A DNA stretch of 18,645 bases from Planctomycetaceae bacterium (GTDB taxonomy: Bacteria; Planctomycetota; Planctomycetia; Planctomycetales; Planctomycetaceae), in contig CANHVD010000032.1 in the NCBI GenBank assembly GCA_947463775.1, positions 1 through 18,645 of the forward strand, in the 5' to 3' direction. Position 1 is the stretch's first letter. Each line of letters begins with the position of its first letter. Under the pieces are notes generated by a model, which had not been told where the DNA came from, ran no database searches, and saw only the letters and a list, made by a program, of their open reading frames with translations. Shown here piece after piece: positions 1 through 6,613 of this stretch. Made by a program: the position numbers and the translations under genes.

Positions 1-170
1 GCCGTTAAACGAAAACGATCAATAGACGACTCAATCAACACCCCTTTGACGCGTTCCGGCTGATTAATTCAACACGCCGTCACGCCACCGGCAGAGGATG
101 TGCCGGGCTACCAGCGCTAACTAAAACGCGCCACCTCGAAAAGCGTCAGTGAGAGATCGTTGTTTGCGGA

Positions 171-341
171 TTAGCTGCCTGATTCCCGCAGCATGGTGCC
201 AATACTGAACACACAGATCCCGGCCAGAAGAGAAATCGGCATCACAATCAGGCGAAATCCGTAGAACAGCTGAAAGATGATAATCGCCGGGAGCATTGAC
301 AGCGCCGCGAGCTGCATCAATAGTCCGACAGTCTGTTTCAT
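171..341 (-). CDS. small two-helix membrane protein, unknown function
   Basis: A 56-codon reading frame starting MKQTVGLLMQLAALSMLP and ending TMLRESGS. Two hydrophobic stretches are visible, about residues 5-25 and 31-50, separated by a short YGFR turn, so it reads as a hairpin-like inner-membrane protein with short ends. Its ATG at 339-341 overlaps the TGA of the upstream minus-strand frame (338-340) as ATGA, the usual sign of translational coupling; no clear Shine-Dalgarno site precedes it, which fits coupling. The pattern resembles short conserved membrane proteins I associate with planctomycetes, but I cannot name a family. Function is unknown. It is too short for most ORF-length cut-offs. 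It could be a chance frame, but the clean membrane pattern and the overlap argue for a real gene. Confidence 0.6.
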   Translation of the reverse strand: MKQTVGLLMQLAALSMLPAIIIFQLFYGFRLIVMPISLLAGICVFSIGTMLRESGS

Positions 342-463
342 CGCAGGGATCCGGGAGTCTCTTTGGGGTGTAATTCCGAACGACCAGTCTGCGGACTCAT
401 GGGTCTAAATTCAATGGGGCGACCGCCAATCATCGCGATCGGGAATTGTGTTCGCTCTCGCAT
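338..463 (-). CDS. possible small protein coupled to the downstream membrane protein
   Basis: A 41-codon frame starting MRERTQFPIAMIGGRP and ending ETPGSLR. I chose the ATG at 461-463 because an AAAGG lies about seven bases upstream. The open frame continues further upstream to an ATG at 649, but that longer version would run through the promoter and signal-peptide region of the divergent peroxidase gene. Its stop overlaps the start of the small membrane protein by four bases (ATGA), so the two would be co-translated. It is proline- and arginine-rich and has no domain I recognise. It may be a leader cistron or simply a chance frame; the coupling geometry is the main support. Confidence 0.3.
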   Translation of the reverse strand: MRERTQFPIAMIGGRPIEFRPMSPQTGRSELHPKETPGSLR

Positions 464-584
464 GACTTGCCTTTGAGGCTCACGGGGTAACAATATAGCC
501 AACGCGGGTTCAGACTTCGCTTGGGTCGAAGTATCAATTGAACCGGTAGAAAGTCCATCCGTTTTTAAGCTTTGGAGTACACGT

Positions 585-1175
585 ATGAAATTTTGGAGTT
601 CCGTTGCAGTTGCAATGACTGTTGCTTGTTTTTCCGCAGGAGTAGCCATGGCTGCAGATTCCGTTCATGAATTTAAGGCAAAGTCGATCGACGGCAAAGA
701 AGTCGACCTGAAAGAGTACAAGGGCAAAGTGTTGCTGATCGTGAACGTCGCCAGTGAATGCGGCCTGACACCTCAGTACGAACAACTGCAGGCCTTGCAC
801 GAAAAGTACGGCGACAAGGGATTGGTTGTTATCGGCTTTCCATGCAATCAGTTCGGTGGCCAGGAACCGGGATCAGAAAAGGAAATCGTGAAGTTCTGTT
901 CTGACAATTACAAAGTCACGTTTCCAATGATGAGCAAGATTGAAGTCAACGGCGACGGCCAGACGGCTCTTTACAAGTATCTCAAAAGCCAGGATCCAGG
1001 CTTTGATTACCTGAAAGAAGACAAAGACCGAGCGACCAAGAAGGAAAAGATCAGCTGGAACTTTGAAAAGTTCGTGGTTGGCAAGGACGGCAAAGTTGCC
1101 GGTCGCATCAGCCCTCGCACCAGCCCGGATGACGCTGACGTGCTCGCTGTGATTGATGCTGAATTGAAGAAGTAG
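585..1175 (+). CDS. exported glutathione peroxidase-family peroxidase (Cys type)
   Basis: A 196-residue protein of the glutathione peroxidase family, which reduces H2O2 and organic hydroperoxides. Residues 1-23 form a signal peptide ending AMA before ADSVHEF, so the enzyme should act outside the cytoplasm. Family motifs are intact: NVASECGLTPQY with peroxidatic Cys59 in place of selenocysteine, GFPCNQFGGQEPG with catalytic Gln93, and WNFEKF with Trp158 and Asn159. A further Cys105 in the FCSDNYKVTFP segment matches the resolving cysteine of thioredoxin-dependent plant-type enzymes, so thioredoxin or a similar periplasmic dithiol is a likelier reductant than glutathione (inference). GGAG at 574-577 sits seven bases before the ATG. 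Length is normal for an exported member. It is transcribed alone, divergent from the small genes and closed by a terminator. Confidence 0.95.
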   Translation: MKFWSSVAVAMTVACFSAGVAMAADSVHEFKAKSIDGKEVDLKEYKGKVLLIVNVASECGLTPQYEQLQALHEKYGDKGLVVIGFPCNQFGGQEPGSEKEIVKFCSDNYKVTFPMMSKIEVNGDGQTALYKYLKSQDPGFDYLKEDKDRATKKEKISWNFEKFVVGKDGKVAGRISPRTSPDDADVLAVIDAELKK

Positions 1176-1195
1176 TTGTTTGGTGAAAAGATATC

Positions 1196-1249
1196 TTGGC
1201 TCGGCTTGCTGTGATGATTTCATACAGCATCGCCGAGCCAATTTCGTTT
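1196..1249 (+). terminator. strong intrinsic terminator after the peroxidase gene
   Basis: TTGGCTCGGC at 1196-1205 pairs perfectly with GCCGAGCCAA at 1232-1241, and an inner GCTGT (1208-1212) / ACAGC (1224-1228) extends the stem. The run TTTCGTTT follows at 1242-1249. It begins 20 bases after the peroxidase stop codon, so it most likely ends that transcript. Confidence 0.8.
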
Positions 1250-1271
1250 AATCGTTTTGCGTTGCGTAGGC

Positions 1272-1297
1272 ACGCCGCTCGGTCGGCGGGCGTTTTT
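1272..1297 (+). terminator. possible second terminator-like hairpin
   Basis: ACGCC (1272-1276) can pair with GGCGT (1289-1293), or alternatively CGCCG (1273-1277) with CGGCG (1284-1288). A T5 run occupies 1293-1297. It lies downstream of the better terminator and may be a backup or part of a repeat. The sequence core GGTCGGCGG also occurs in the hairpin after the kinase gene. Confidence 0.35.
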
Positions 1298-1332
1298 GTC
1301 GCGGCCATGATTCAGAGCGGTTTCGTTGTGCG

Positions 1333-1344
1333 GTTGTCGACAAC
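1333..1344. promoter_or_regulatory. 12-bp perfect palindrome, possible protein-binding site
   Basis: GTTGTCGACAAC reads identically on both strands. It lies in the gene-free stretch about 60 bases left of the inverted-repeat island and is not next to any gene start, so a role as an operator is only a guess. A 12-bp palindrome can arise by chance. Confidence 0.2.
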
Positions 1345-1392
1345 GGTGGATGGGTTTCGTTGCGGTTGATTGTCAAAGTCGGTGCTGTCTGT

Positions 1393-1414
1393 CGAGCTCA
1401 TCTTTACCCACATC
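1393..1414 (+). repeat. left inverted end of the island
   Basis: This 22-base segment begins CGAGCTCATC and ends CCCACATC. It is the exact reverse complement of 1908-1929. Flanking bases 1390-1391 also pair with 1931-1932, with a G-T wobble at 1392/1930. Confidence 0.75.
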
Positions 1415-1494
1415 TTTAGGGTGAATTCTGCATTCGGCACCAACGCGACCATAATTGCATGATGCAGTGTTTCTGTTGCGACCAGTTGCGATTG

Positions 1495-1543
1495 GGCCCC
1501 CGCTCGACCCTGCGTCGGTGGAGCGCCGGTTTGGGAACTACCA
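1495..1543 (+). repeat. hairpin repeat unit 1 (forward)
   Basis: This is the most diverged copy. It has GGCCC, then a TCGAC..GTCGG hairpin, GGAGC, and the box GGTTTGGGAACTAC at 1528-1541, which matches the reversed copy at 1769-1782 at 13 of 14 positions. The start-to-start distance to unit 2 is 70 bp. Confidence 0.6.
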
Positions 1544-1564
1544 GCGAACTGAAAGCCAGTACCC

Positions 1565-1610
1565 GGCCCCCTTCGGCTTCATGCCGATGGAGCCAAGGTT
1601 TGACAACTAT
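1565..1610 (+). repeat. hairpin repeat unit 2 (forward)
   Basis: GGCCCCC is followed by a TCGGC (1573-1577) / GCCGA (1583-1587) hairpin, GGAGCCAA, and GGTTTGACAACT (1597-1608). That last box is exactly inverted at 1702-1713 in unit 3. Confidence 0.7.
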
Positions 1611-1701
1611 TTGGCTACAATTCTGGACACTGCCACGATTGAGGCAATCCTTCGAAAACAACCGGCGGACGCCCGCCCTCACTTCACACTGTACCGTGAC
1701 G

Positions 1702-1749
1702 AGTTGTCAAACCAGCGGTCCACCGGCGTAAAGCCGGATGGGGCCGAGT
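1702..1749 (-). repeat. hairpin repeat unit 3 (reverse)
   Basis: This copy is the reverse of units 1 and 2. AGTTGTCAAACC (1702-1713) is followed by a CCGGC (1723-1727) / GCCGG (1733-1737) hairpin with loop GTAAA, then GGGGCCGAGT. It lies 69 bp from unit 4, the same period as the forward pair. Confidence 0.7.
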
Positions 1750-1768
1750 CGATAGTTTGGTTTGCTCT

Positions 1769-1817
1769 GTAGTTTCCAAACCTTGGCTCACCCGGCGTAA
1801 AGCCGGGTTGGGCCGAG
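1769..1817 (-). repeat. hairpin repeat unit 4 (reverse)
   Basis: GTAGTTTCCAAACC (1769-1782) is followed by TTGGCTC and the best hairpin of the set: ACCCGGC (1790-1796) / GCCGGGT (1802-1808) with loop GTAAA. It then runs into TGGGCCGAG. This is probably the copy closest to the family consensus. Confidence 0.7.
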
Positions 1818-1907
1818 CCTTGCATGTCGCCCCCTCTCGTGTCGATCGAAATCCCGGGACCGAATTACCGAGAGAAGGCTGTATGACTACAAGGCGTTTC
1901 CTGAAAC

Positions 1908-1929
1908 GATGTGGGTAAAGATGAGCTCG
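1908..1929 (-). repeat. right inverted end of the island
   Basis: Exact reverse complement of 1393-1414, beginning GATGTGGGTA and ending GAGCTCG. An AAGGAGG stretch follows at 1932-1938 but no open frame with support starts after it. Confidence 0.75.
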
Positions 1930-1987
1930 GCAAGGAGGACCTACCGAAATCGCCAACTGTACCCCAGATGCATGGAGTGCACACATT

Positions 1988-2007
1988 CCGGTCGGCGGAG
2001 CGACCGG
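1988..2007 (-). terminator. hairpin directly after the kinase stop codon
   Basis: CCGGTCG (1988-1994) pairs perfectly with CGACCGG (2001-2007) around a six-base loop. It begins one base beyond the kinase stop (2009-2011, minus strand). No real U-tract follows in the kinase transcript (AATGTGTG), so termination would be weak or factor-assisted; it may instead be a dispersed hairpin repeat. Confidence 0.4.
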
Positions 2008-2008
2008 T

Positions 2009-5000
2009 CTACGGTACCCCCGTCGCTCCGTCGACGGGAGTTGCCTCTGCGGGCGGCGTCAGTTCTTCTGCCGGCAGCGGCCAGGGCTTCATGGCGGGGT
2101 CGATGATGGTGTTGAGTTTCCAGAGGCCGTCGATTTGGATTATGTCGAGTTCCAGCGGCGGTTGATCGGGCGAAGCTGGCTGAAGCCGATACTTCATCTG
2201 CGTGTTGTCGCCAACAGAGTCAGCGTGGGCCGGGATTTCCTCGAGCTTACCCCACAAAGCACTGCCAAATGCGTCTGGGCTTCCACCAAATCGTGTGGAG
2301 AGAATCGGAGGCATCAGATTCCATGGACTCTTCTCCATAATTTCTTTACCGAGCTCAATCGCCACTCTGCGACGGTCTCCGCGGCTCAGAGTTTCTGTAG
2401 GAAGTTCAATTGCTTCTTGCCAGGTACTAAACAAGTCCTCAAGAGGGAGATTAGGCGTCGATCGAATGATCCGCACTTCGTCGCCGGAGTAACGCATCTT
2501 CGGATTCGCTGCTTCCCCCGACTCTGGATTGACCAGCAGGCATCCGATCATCATCTCCCCCAGCCACTCATTGCGAGCGTCTTCAGTCATGCAGTTCAGG
2601 GCCGTTTGAAATCGCCCGTCGGCCATGGCTTGGCGGAAGGCTTCAACGACCGCGCGGGGTGAGTCTGCCTGACGCCGCAGATAAAGACGTGCTTGCTGCT
2701 GAAGTTGTTCGAGTGAACCAAGGGAGTCGATCTTCCATTTGTCCTGGTCTATTCTGAAACAAACGGGTAGATCTGAATCAACGAGCGACGCAACAACTTT
2801 CGTCTCAGGATCAGTCTCAGAGATCTTCACGTCTTTCAATGCGAATTTCTGAGGCTCGAAGGGCAGTTCACAGGCTGAAAGGTCGGCAATCGCCAACATG
2901 AATCGAGCCTGGATTTTTTCAGGCGGATTCTCGGTGCAGAACACGGCCAGCAGTTGTTCCATGTCTGCAATGTTGGAGGTCGCCAGCTTGTTACGAAGAA
3001 TGTCAAACTCCTCCATAGACGCCGGGTCAACTGTGCTGAGGTGTTTCGTTCGCTCAATTGCGTCGTTTCGGATTTCAATACGTCGTTTTGCCAGCTCGGG
3101 CGAAAGGCCAGATTGAGCTTCCTGGGCCCTTGCTTCAGCTTCCAGCAGCCAGCGTAACCGGCCAGCCGTTGTAAAGCTCTCCGACGCGACAAGCCATGCC
3201 CCTTTTTGGTACGAATCAAGAACATCCGGGAGGAGGCGACTTAGAGGCCTCGCCAACTGCACCAACATGAGCGACTGTAGTTCTTCCGGAGACATCACCA
3301 TGTCGAACTTCCATTGGCCCGCTTCACGACGAAATGCCACGTTTACGCGACGCGAGGCATCGGCAGAGACGAGAGTTCCGCTGCCGACATCGCCGCTGAC
3401 CTGGAGATCACTCAACGCCAAGGATGACAGACTAAACCGATCCCGACAGTCGATCATGCTTGTCGACAGGAACGTCTTGCTGAATTCTTCCGACAGCAGT
3501 TCCGTCGCTTGAGAGAATATCTCTCTCACATCTTCAGGTTTGGCAACGCAGGCCTGGGCGATCAGTCGGTCGAATGCGGCACTACGCATCACGGCAAGAT
3601 CCGATGCTTCAAACGACACGAAATTCGGCACAAGCGCCCGCATCTCAGCTTGTGCATCTTCCTGTGCTGCGGGGAAGTCTGGTGGTCTTCCCAATAGGTT
3701 GGAAGGCTCATTAAGTCCATACCGTGCCCAGCAGACCCTTCCGGTATGAGTAAAACAGTCGGTCAACTTCTGCCAGTCTTTGTTCGCATACGCCGCCTGC
3801 ACGTTCCCAAAAACAGCTTCGATTTCCGCGTGTTGTTTCGAGACGTGCGTTTGCTTGAGCCGTTCGAGCAGGCGTTCGTTGGAACCGATGGCGTCGATTT
3901 TCCATTGCCCGTTCTCGCGTTGGAAGCGGATGGGCACTGGCGGCTTGTTGGGAATCGTGAGCGTTGCTGAGGCTGTGTCGCCTGTTTCTGTGTAGGATGA
4001 GACTTCGCCGTGGATCAGATCGAATGCGTGTTCCGGATCATGCATAGCAGCCTTAATCAACAAGCCAAGTATAAATCTGTCTACTAATCGGTCGTTTTTC
4101 AACTCCTCCGCGGTTCTTTGAATGGTGATATCAACGTCGGTCAAAGGCACCTTCTGCAAGACCGTAATGACCTTTTCAAATTGCGAATGCAGACCCGAAA
4201 ATCCTTGGCCCTGATCGGCCATGTGAAAGCCGATCATTTCTCGAAGACCAGCAGACTCGCCCGCCTCCTCAAACAACTGCTGCACCAAAGAATCAACGAA
4301 GATCGTCTTCGATTCCAGATTGCCGCGCTTGAGCTGGGCACGTATGAGATCCATACTGACGAGCGAATCGAGAAACTCACGAGTCATCGCCCCAGCAGTG
4401 AAGTAATTGTCGAGCTTCATCCAATCCTTTGCCTGATACGTCGCTCGGGTATTGGCAACCGCCATCCATGGGCCGGGTTCGCGGTAGAAGCGTTGGAGGG
4501 CGGATGGCAGCTCCGGGGCTTTGTCACTTGGCCTCGAGAACCTCGCATGGACCGACCATTCAAACCAGCGTCCGTTCCGAGTGATGCTGATCCGGAGTGG
4601 ATACTGCCGAGATTCCCAACCAAGAATTCCCGGCCCTGCTCCGGGTTTTACCCCGTGAATGCTGGTGTTGATCCCCGTCATCTCACCCATCCCGGGTATG
4701 TCGCCAGAGCCCATCATGGAACCTGAGTCATCACTTTGTCCTTCGGTTGTGTAAAGGTTCAACCGGTCACGAAATTCCTTCTGAGTCTCCACCGAGACAG
4801 CATCATCGAGCTTCGTCCACATGTCGTTCTCAATCGCTCGCAGTTGATCACGGAACGCACTGATCTCGGTTGTCTGTACGCCGTTAGCATCCACAGAGAC
4901 AATCGAATGCAGGGCTTCTTCCTTGAGGTAGCGTTCGTGAGTTTCTTTCAGGATCTTGTTGACGGCGGCACGTTGCTGGTCGGTGAGGTCAATCAATCGA

Positions 5001-6391
5001 GGATTGAGCTCGGGCTCGGGAGGCGAGTTTCCGAAAAGTTCGCTTGCGAAGACTATCGCCGGGCCGAAGTCAGGGGGTGTCGCTGAATTCGACAGGCCCA
5101 TCCCGCCGGGCATTCCACTCATGCCCATCATCGCGTCGCCGCCCGCTCCACTCATCATTCCACTCCCAGCATCCGATCCGCTGTCCATGCCAGCCATCGG
5201 ATTCTGGTCCATTGATCCATCGGCCGCTCGCCTCGCTTGAGCCGCTGCAATTTCCTTCTGGACATAGTCATTCGCAGCCTGGCGTTCGCGCTCGCTGACC
5301 TGGGCCATCGCATGAGAACGTTGGCGAGCCTCCAATGAAAAGTAGAGTACGGTCGCTAAAACCGGGGTAACGAGCACTCCGGCGATGAACCCAGCGACTC
5401 CTCTTCCAATCCAGCGACGACGAGCTGGAAAAGCGAAAGGATTGGTCATCGCGTTGGGTGAACTGAGCGCCTCCACATCCGTTTTCACCTGACTCGCCTG
5501 CTGATACCGGCGGTCGGGTTCTCGGGCCAGAGCCCTCAACACCACTTCATCCAGTCGTGCATCTGTTTCAGCTCGCTCGGACGGCGGAGAGAAACGCCCC
5601 AGCGGCAATTCACCTGTGAGCAGTTCGTAGAAGACGACGCCCATGGAATAAATGTCGGCTCGATGATCAATACCGGGCAGGCCTTCGATTTGTTCCGGGG
5701 CCATATAAGCCGGCGTGCCCATCAGTTGATGAGTTCTCGTCAGAGTCGGCATCGTGGGTGATTGGCCGAGCAATCTGGCCAGGCCGAAGTCCGCGATTTT
5801 GACTCGGCCGCGTTTGTCGATGAGGATGTTTTCCGGCTTGATGTCGCGATGGACGACACCTTCGTCATGAGCGAACTGCAGTGCGTCACACAACTGCCCG
5901 ACGATGGCGAGCGTTTCCTTCGAGGCCAGTTTTTTGATCGGTTCGGCTCGCAGAGCCTGTCGCAGAGTAACTCCGTCGATGAATTCCATCAGCAGAAAGT
6001 AGATGCCGTCGCGTTGGCCAAATTCGTACACCGTGACGATGTGCGGATGACTAAGCGATGCCAGCAACCGAGCTTCTCGCAGGAATCGTTCGGTGAATCC
6101 CGCGTCCGCGGCCATCTCACCGGGCAGCACTTTTAACGCGGCGATGCGATCGAGTTCTTTCTGCCGAACTTTGAAGACCGCTCCCATGCCGCCGACGCCG
6201 AGCAGCTGCTGGATCTCCAGATGCGGAAACGCGGCGGTAAGTTGTTCAATCTCCGGCGGCTTCCAGGCGACTCGCGGCCCGCCGCCATAGGTCGAGCTTT
6301 TCATGCCCTGCTGCATCAAACACGCCGGGCAAAACGTCTGGCCGTTGCTGGTGAGCAGTTCGCCGTTGCAGGTTGGGCAGGTGGTGGTCAT
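2009..6391 (-). CDS. membrane Ser/Thr protein kinase with four C-terminal repeat domains
   Basis: A 1460-residue Hanks-type kinase. The N-terminus carries a zinc-ribbon-like CPTC (5-8) and CPAC (21-24). The kinase domain spans about 57-310: glycine loop GVGGMG (65-70), Lys87 in AALKVL, Glu106, HRD (181-183) in VVHRDIKPEN, DFG (201-203) and APE (231-233), so it should be active. A single membrane helix follows (about 331-352), then a Met/Gly-rich linker (394-432) and an alpha-helical segment. From about 640 to 1430 there are four diverged repeats of roughly 190 residues, each opening with an AYxxKDWxKLxxxF-like helix and closing with a GQWKID-like strand; they recall NTF2/SnoaL-type folds, but this is a guess. 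The ATG has AGGA eight bases upstream. The gene is divergent from an ECF sigma gene, suggesting a signalling pair. Substrates and ligand are unknown. Confidence 0.9.
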   Translation of the reverse strand: MTTTCPTCNGELLTSNGQTFCPACLMQQGMKSSTYGGGPRVAWKPPEIEQLTAAFPHLEIQQLLGVGGMGAVFKVRQKELDRIAALKVLPGEMAADAGFTERFLREARLLASLSHPHIVTVYEFGQRDGIYFLLMEFIDGVTLRQALRAEPIKKLASKETLAIVGQLCDALQFAHDEGVVHRDIKPENILIDKRGRVKIADFGLARLLGQSPTMPTLTRTHQLMGTPAYMAPEQIEGLPGIDHRADIYSMGVVFYELLTGELPLGRFSPPSERAETDARLDEVVLRALAREPDRRYQQASQVKTDVEALSSPNAMTNPFAFPARRRWIGRGVAGFIAGVLVTPVLATVLYFSLEARQRSHAMAQVSERERQAANDYVQKEIAAAQARRAADGSMDQNPMAGMDSGSDAGSGMMSGAGGDAMMGMSGMPGGMGLSNSATPPDFGPAIVFASELFGNSPPEPELNPRLIDLTDQQRAAVNKILKETHERYLKEEALHSIVSVDANGVQTTEISAFRDQLRAIENDMWTKLDDAVSVETQKEFRDRLNLYTTEGQSDDSGSMMGSGDIPGMGEMTGINTSIHGVKPGAGPGILGWESRQYPLRISITRNGRWFEWSVHARFSRPSDKAPELPSALQRFYREPGPWMAVANTRATYQAKDWMKLDNYFTAGAMTREFLDSLVSMDLIRAQLKRGNLESKTIFVDSLVQQLFEEAGESAGLREMIGFHMADQGQGFSGLHSQFEKVITVLQKVPLTDVDITIQRTAEELKNDRLVDRFILGLLIKAAMHDPEHAFDLIHGEVSSYTETGDTASATLTIPNKPPVPIRFQRENGQWKIDAIGSNERLLERLKQTHVSKQHAEIEAVFGNVQAAYANKDWQKLTDCFTHTGRVCWARYGLNEPSNLLGRPPDFPAAQEDAQAEMRALVPNFVSFEASDLAVMRSAAFDRLIAQACVAKPEDVREIFSQATELLSEEFSKTFLSTSMIDCRDRFSLSSLALSDLQVSGDVGSGTLVSADASRRVNVAFRREAGQWKFDMVMSPEELQSLMLVQLARPLSRLLPDVLDSYQKGAWLVASESFTTAGRLRWLLEAEARAQEAQSGLSPELAKRRIEIRNDAIERTKHLSTVDPASMEEFDILRNKLATSNIADMEQLLAVFCTENPPEKIQARFMLAIADLSACELPFEPQKFALKDVKISETDPETKVVASLVDSDLPVCFRIDQDKWKIDSLGSLEQLQQQARLYLRRQADSPRAVVEAFRQAMADGRFQTALNCMTEDARNEWLGEMMIGCLLVNPESGEAANPKMRYSGDEVRIIRSTPNLPLEDLFSTWQEAIELPTETLSRGDRRRVAIELGKEIMEKSPWNLMPPILSTRFGGSPDAFGSALWGKLEEIPAHADSVGDNTQMKYRLQPASPDQPPLELDIIQIDGLWKLNTIIDPAMKPWPLPAEELTPPAEATPVDGATGVP

Positions 6392-6410
6392 GGGATTTAT
6401 CCTGGCGAAC

Positions 6411-6483
6411 GTAGGTTGGACATTCTTGTCCGACGGTTTAACTGGTCTGGCGGTTTGGCGACGGGCAGGAGTGCCTATCCTAC
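6411..6483. repeat. palindromic dispersed repeat in the kinase/sigma promoter region
   Basis: GTAGG at 6411-6415 is inverted as CCTAC at 6479-6483, enclosing two smaller hairpins: TTGGACA (6416-6422) with TGTCCGA (6427-6433), and GGCA with TGCC near 6464-6475. The opening and closing sequence resembles short palindromic repeats that I recall as common between planctomycete genes, but copy number cannot be tested here. It sits about 20 bases upstream of the kinase start codon, inside its likely leader or promoter. Confidence 0.5.
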
Positions 6484-6613
6484 TTCAGGGGGCGTGTTAA
6501 ACAAACGCGATCCTATTGCAGTGAGTCCCGGGGTCGTCTAGTATCAGAAGAAGTGTCTCCGAGCGAACGTTACATGTTTTTTTGAATTTGCGGCGGCGAA
6601 AGGTTCTCGTCAA

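Larger units (their letters stand above)
1390..1932. repeat. 543-bp nested inverted-repeat island (MITE-like or structured element)
   Basis: The left end (1390-1414) and right end (1908-1932) are inverted copies: 22 bases match perfectly (1393-1414 against 1908-1929) and two of three further outer positions match. Between them lie four copies of a hairpin unit, two forward (1495-1543, 1565-1610) and two reversed (1702-1749, 1769-1817), so the whole element is roughly mirror-symmetric: end, about 80 bp, two units, about 91 bp, two units, about 90 bp, end. No transposase frame is inside; frames of 84-105 codons here only translate the repeats. I see no clear target-site duplication. It may be a non-autonomous mobile element, a stack of inserted hairpin repeats, or a structured RNA. 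The spacer between the inner units (1611-1701) shows nothing recognisable. Confidence 0.6.

Noticed and set aside
88..106. CCGGCA / TGCCGG inverted repeat as a terminator of the small membrane-protein gene
   Set aside because: Only six base pairs, no T-tract on the minus strand, and 65 bases past the stop; too weak to call. The rest of 1-170 shows nothing recognisable.
585..1175. Selenocysteine form of the peroxidase
   Set aside because: The active-site codon in VASECGLT is an ordinary cysteine codon and there is no in-frame TGA, so selenium insertion is not needed.
1495..1817. Possible CRISPR array
   Set aside because: The units are diverged, about 48 bp with a 70-bp period, occur in both orientations, and no cas gene is present. 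True CRISPR repeats are near identical and in one direction.
1390..1932. Complete insertion sequence
   Set aside because: There are inverted ends but no transposase frame and no clear flanking duplication, so at most a non-autonomous element.
1455..1986. Several 84-105 codon frames on both strands in the 1390-1932 island
   Set aside because: Their peptides merely translate the hairpin repeats (recurring LRRWSAGL-like strings), they overlap one another, and none has a ribosome site. Treated as repeats, not genes.
4118..4726. 202-codon plus-strand frame opposite the kinase gene
   Set aside because: Shadow of the kinase C-terminal domains on the other strand; no ribosome site or family features.
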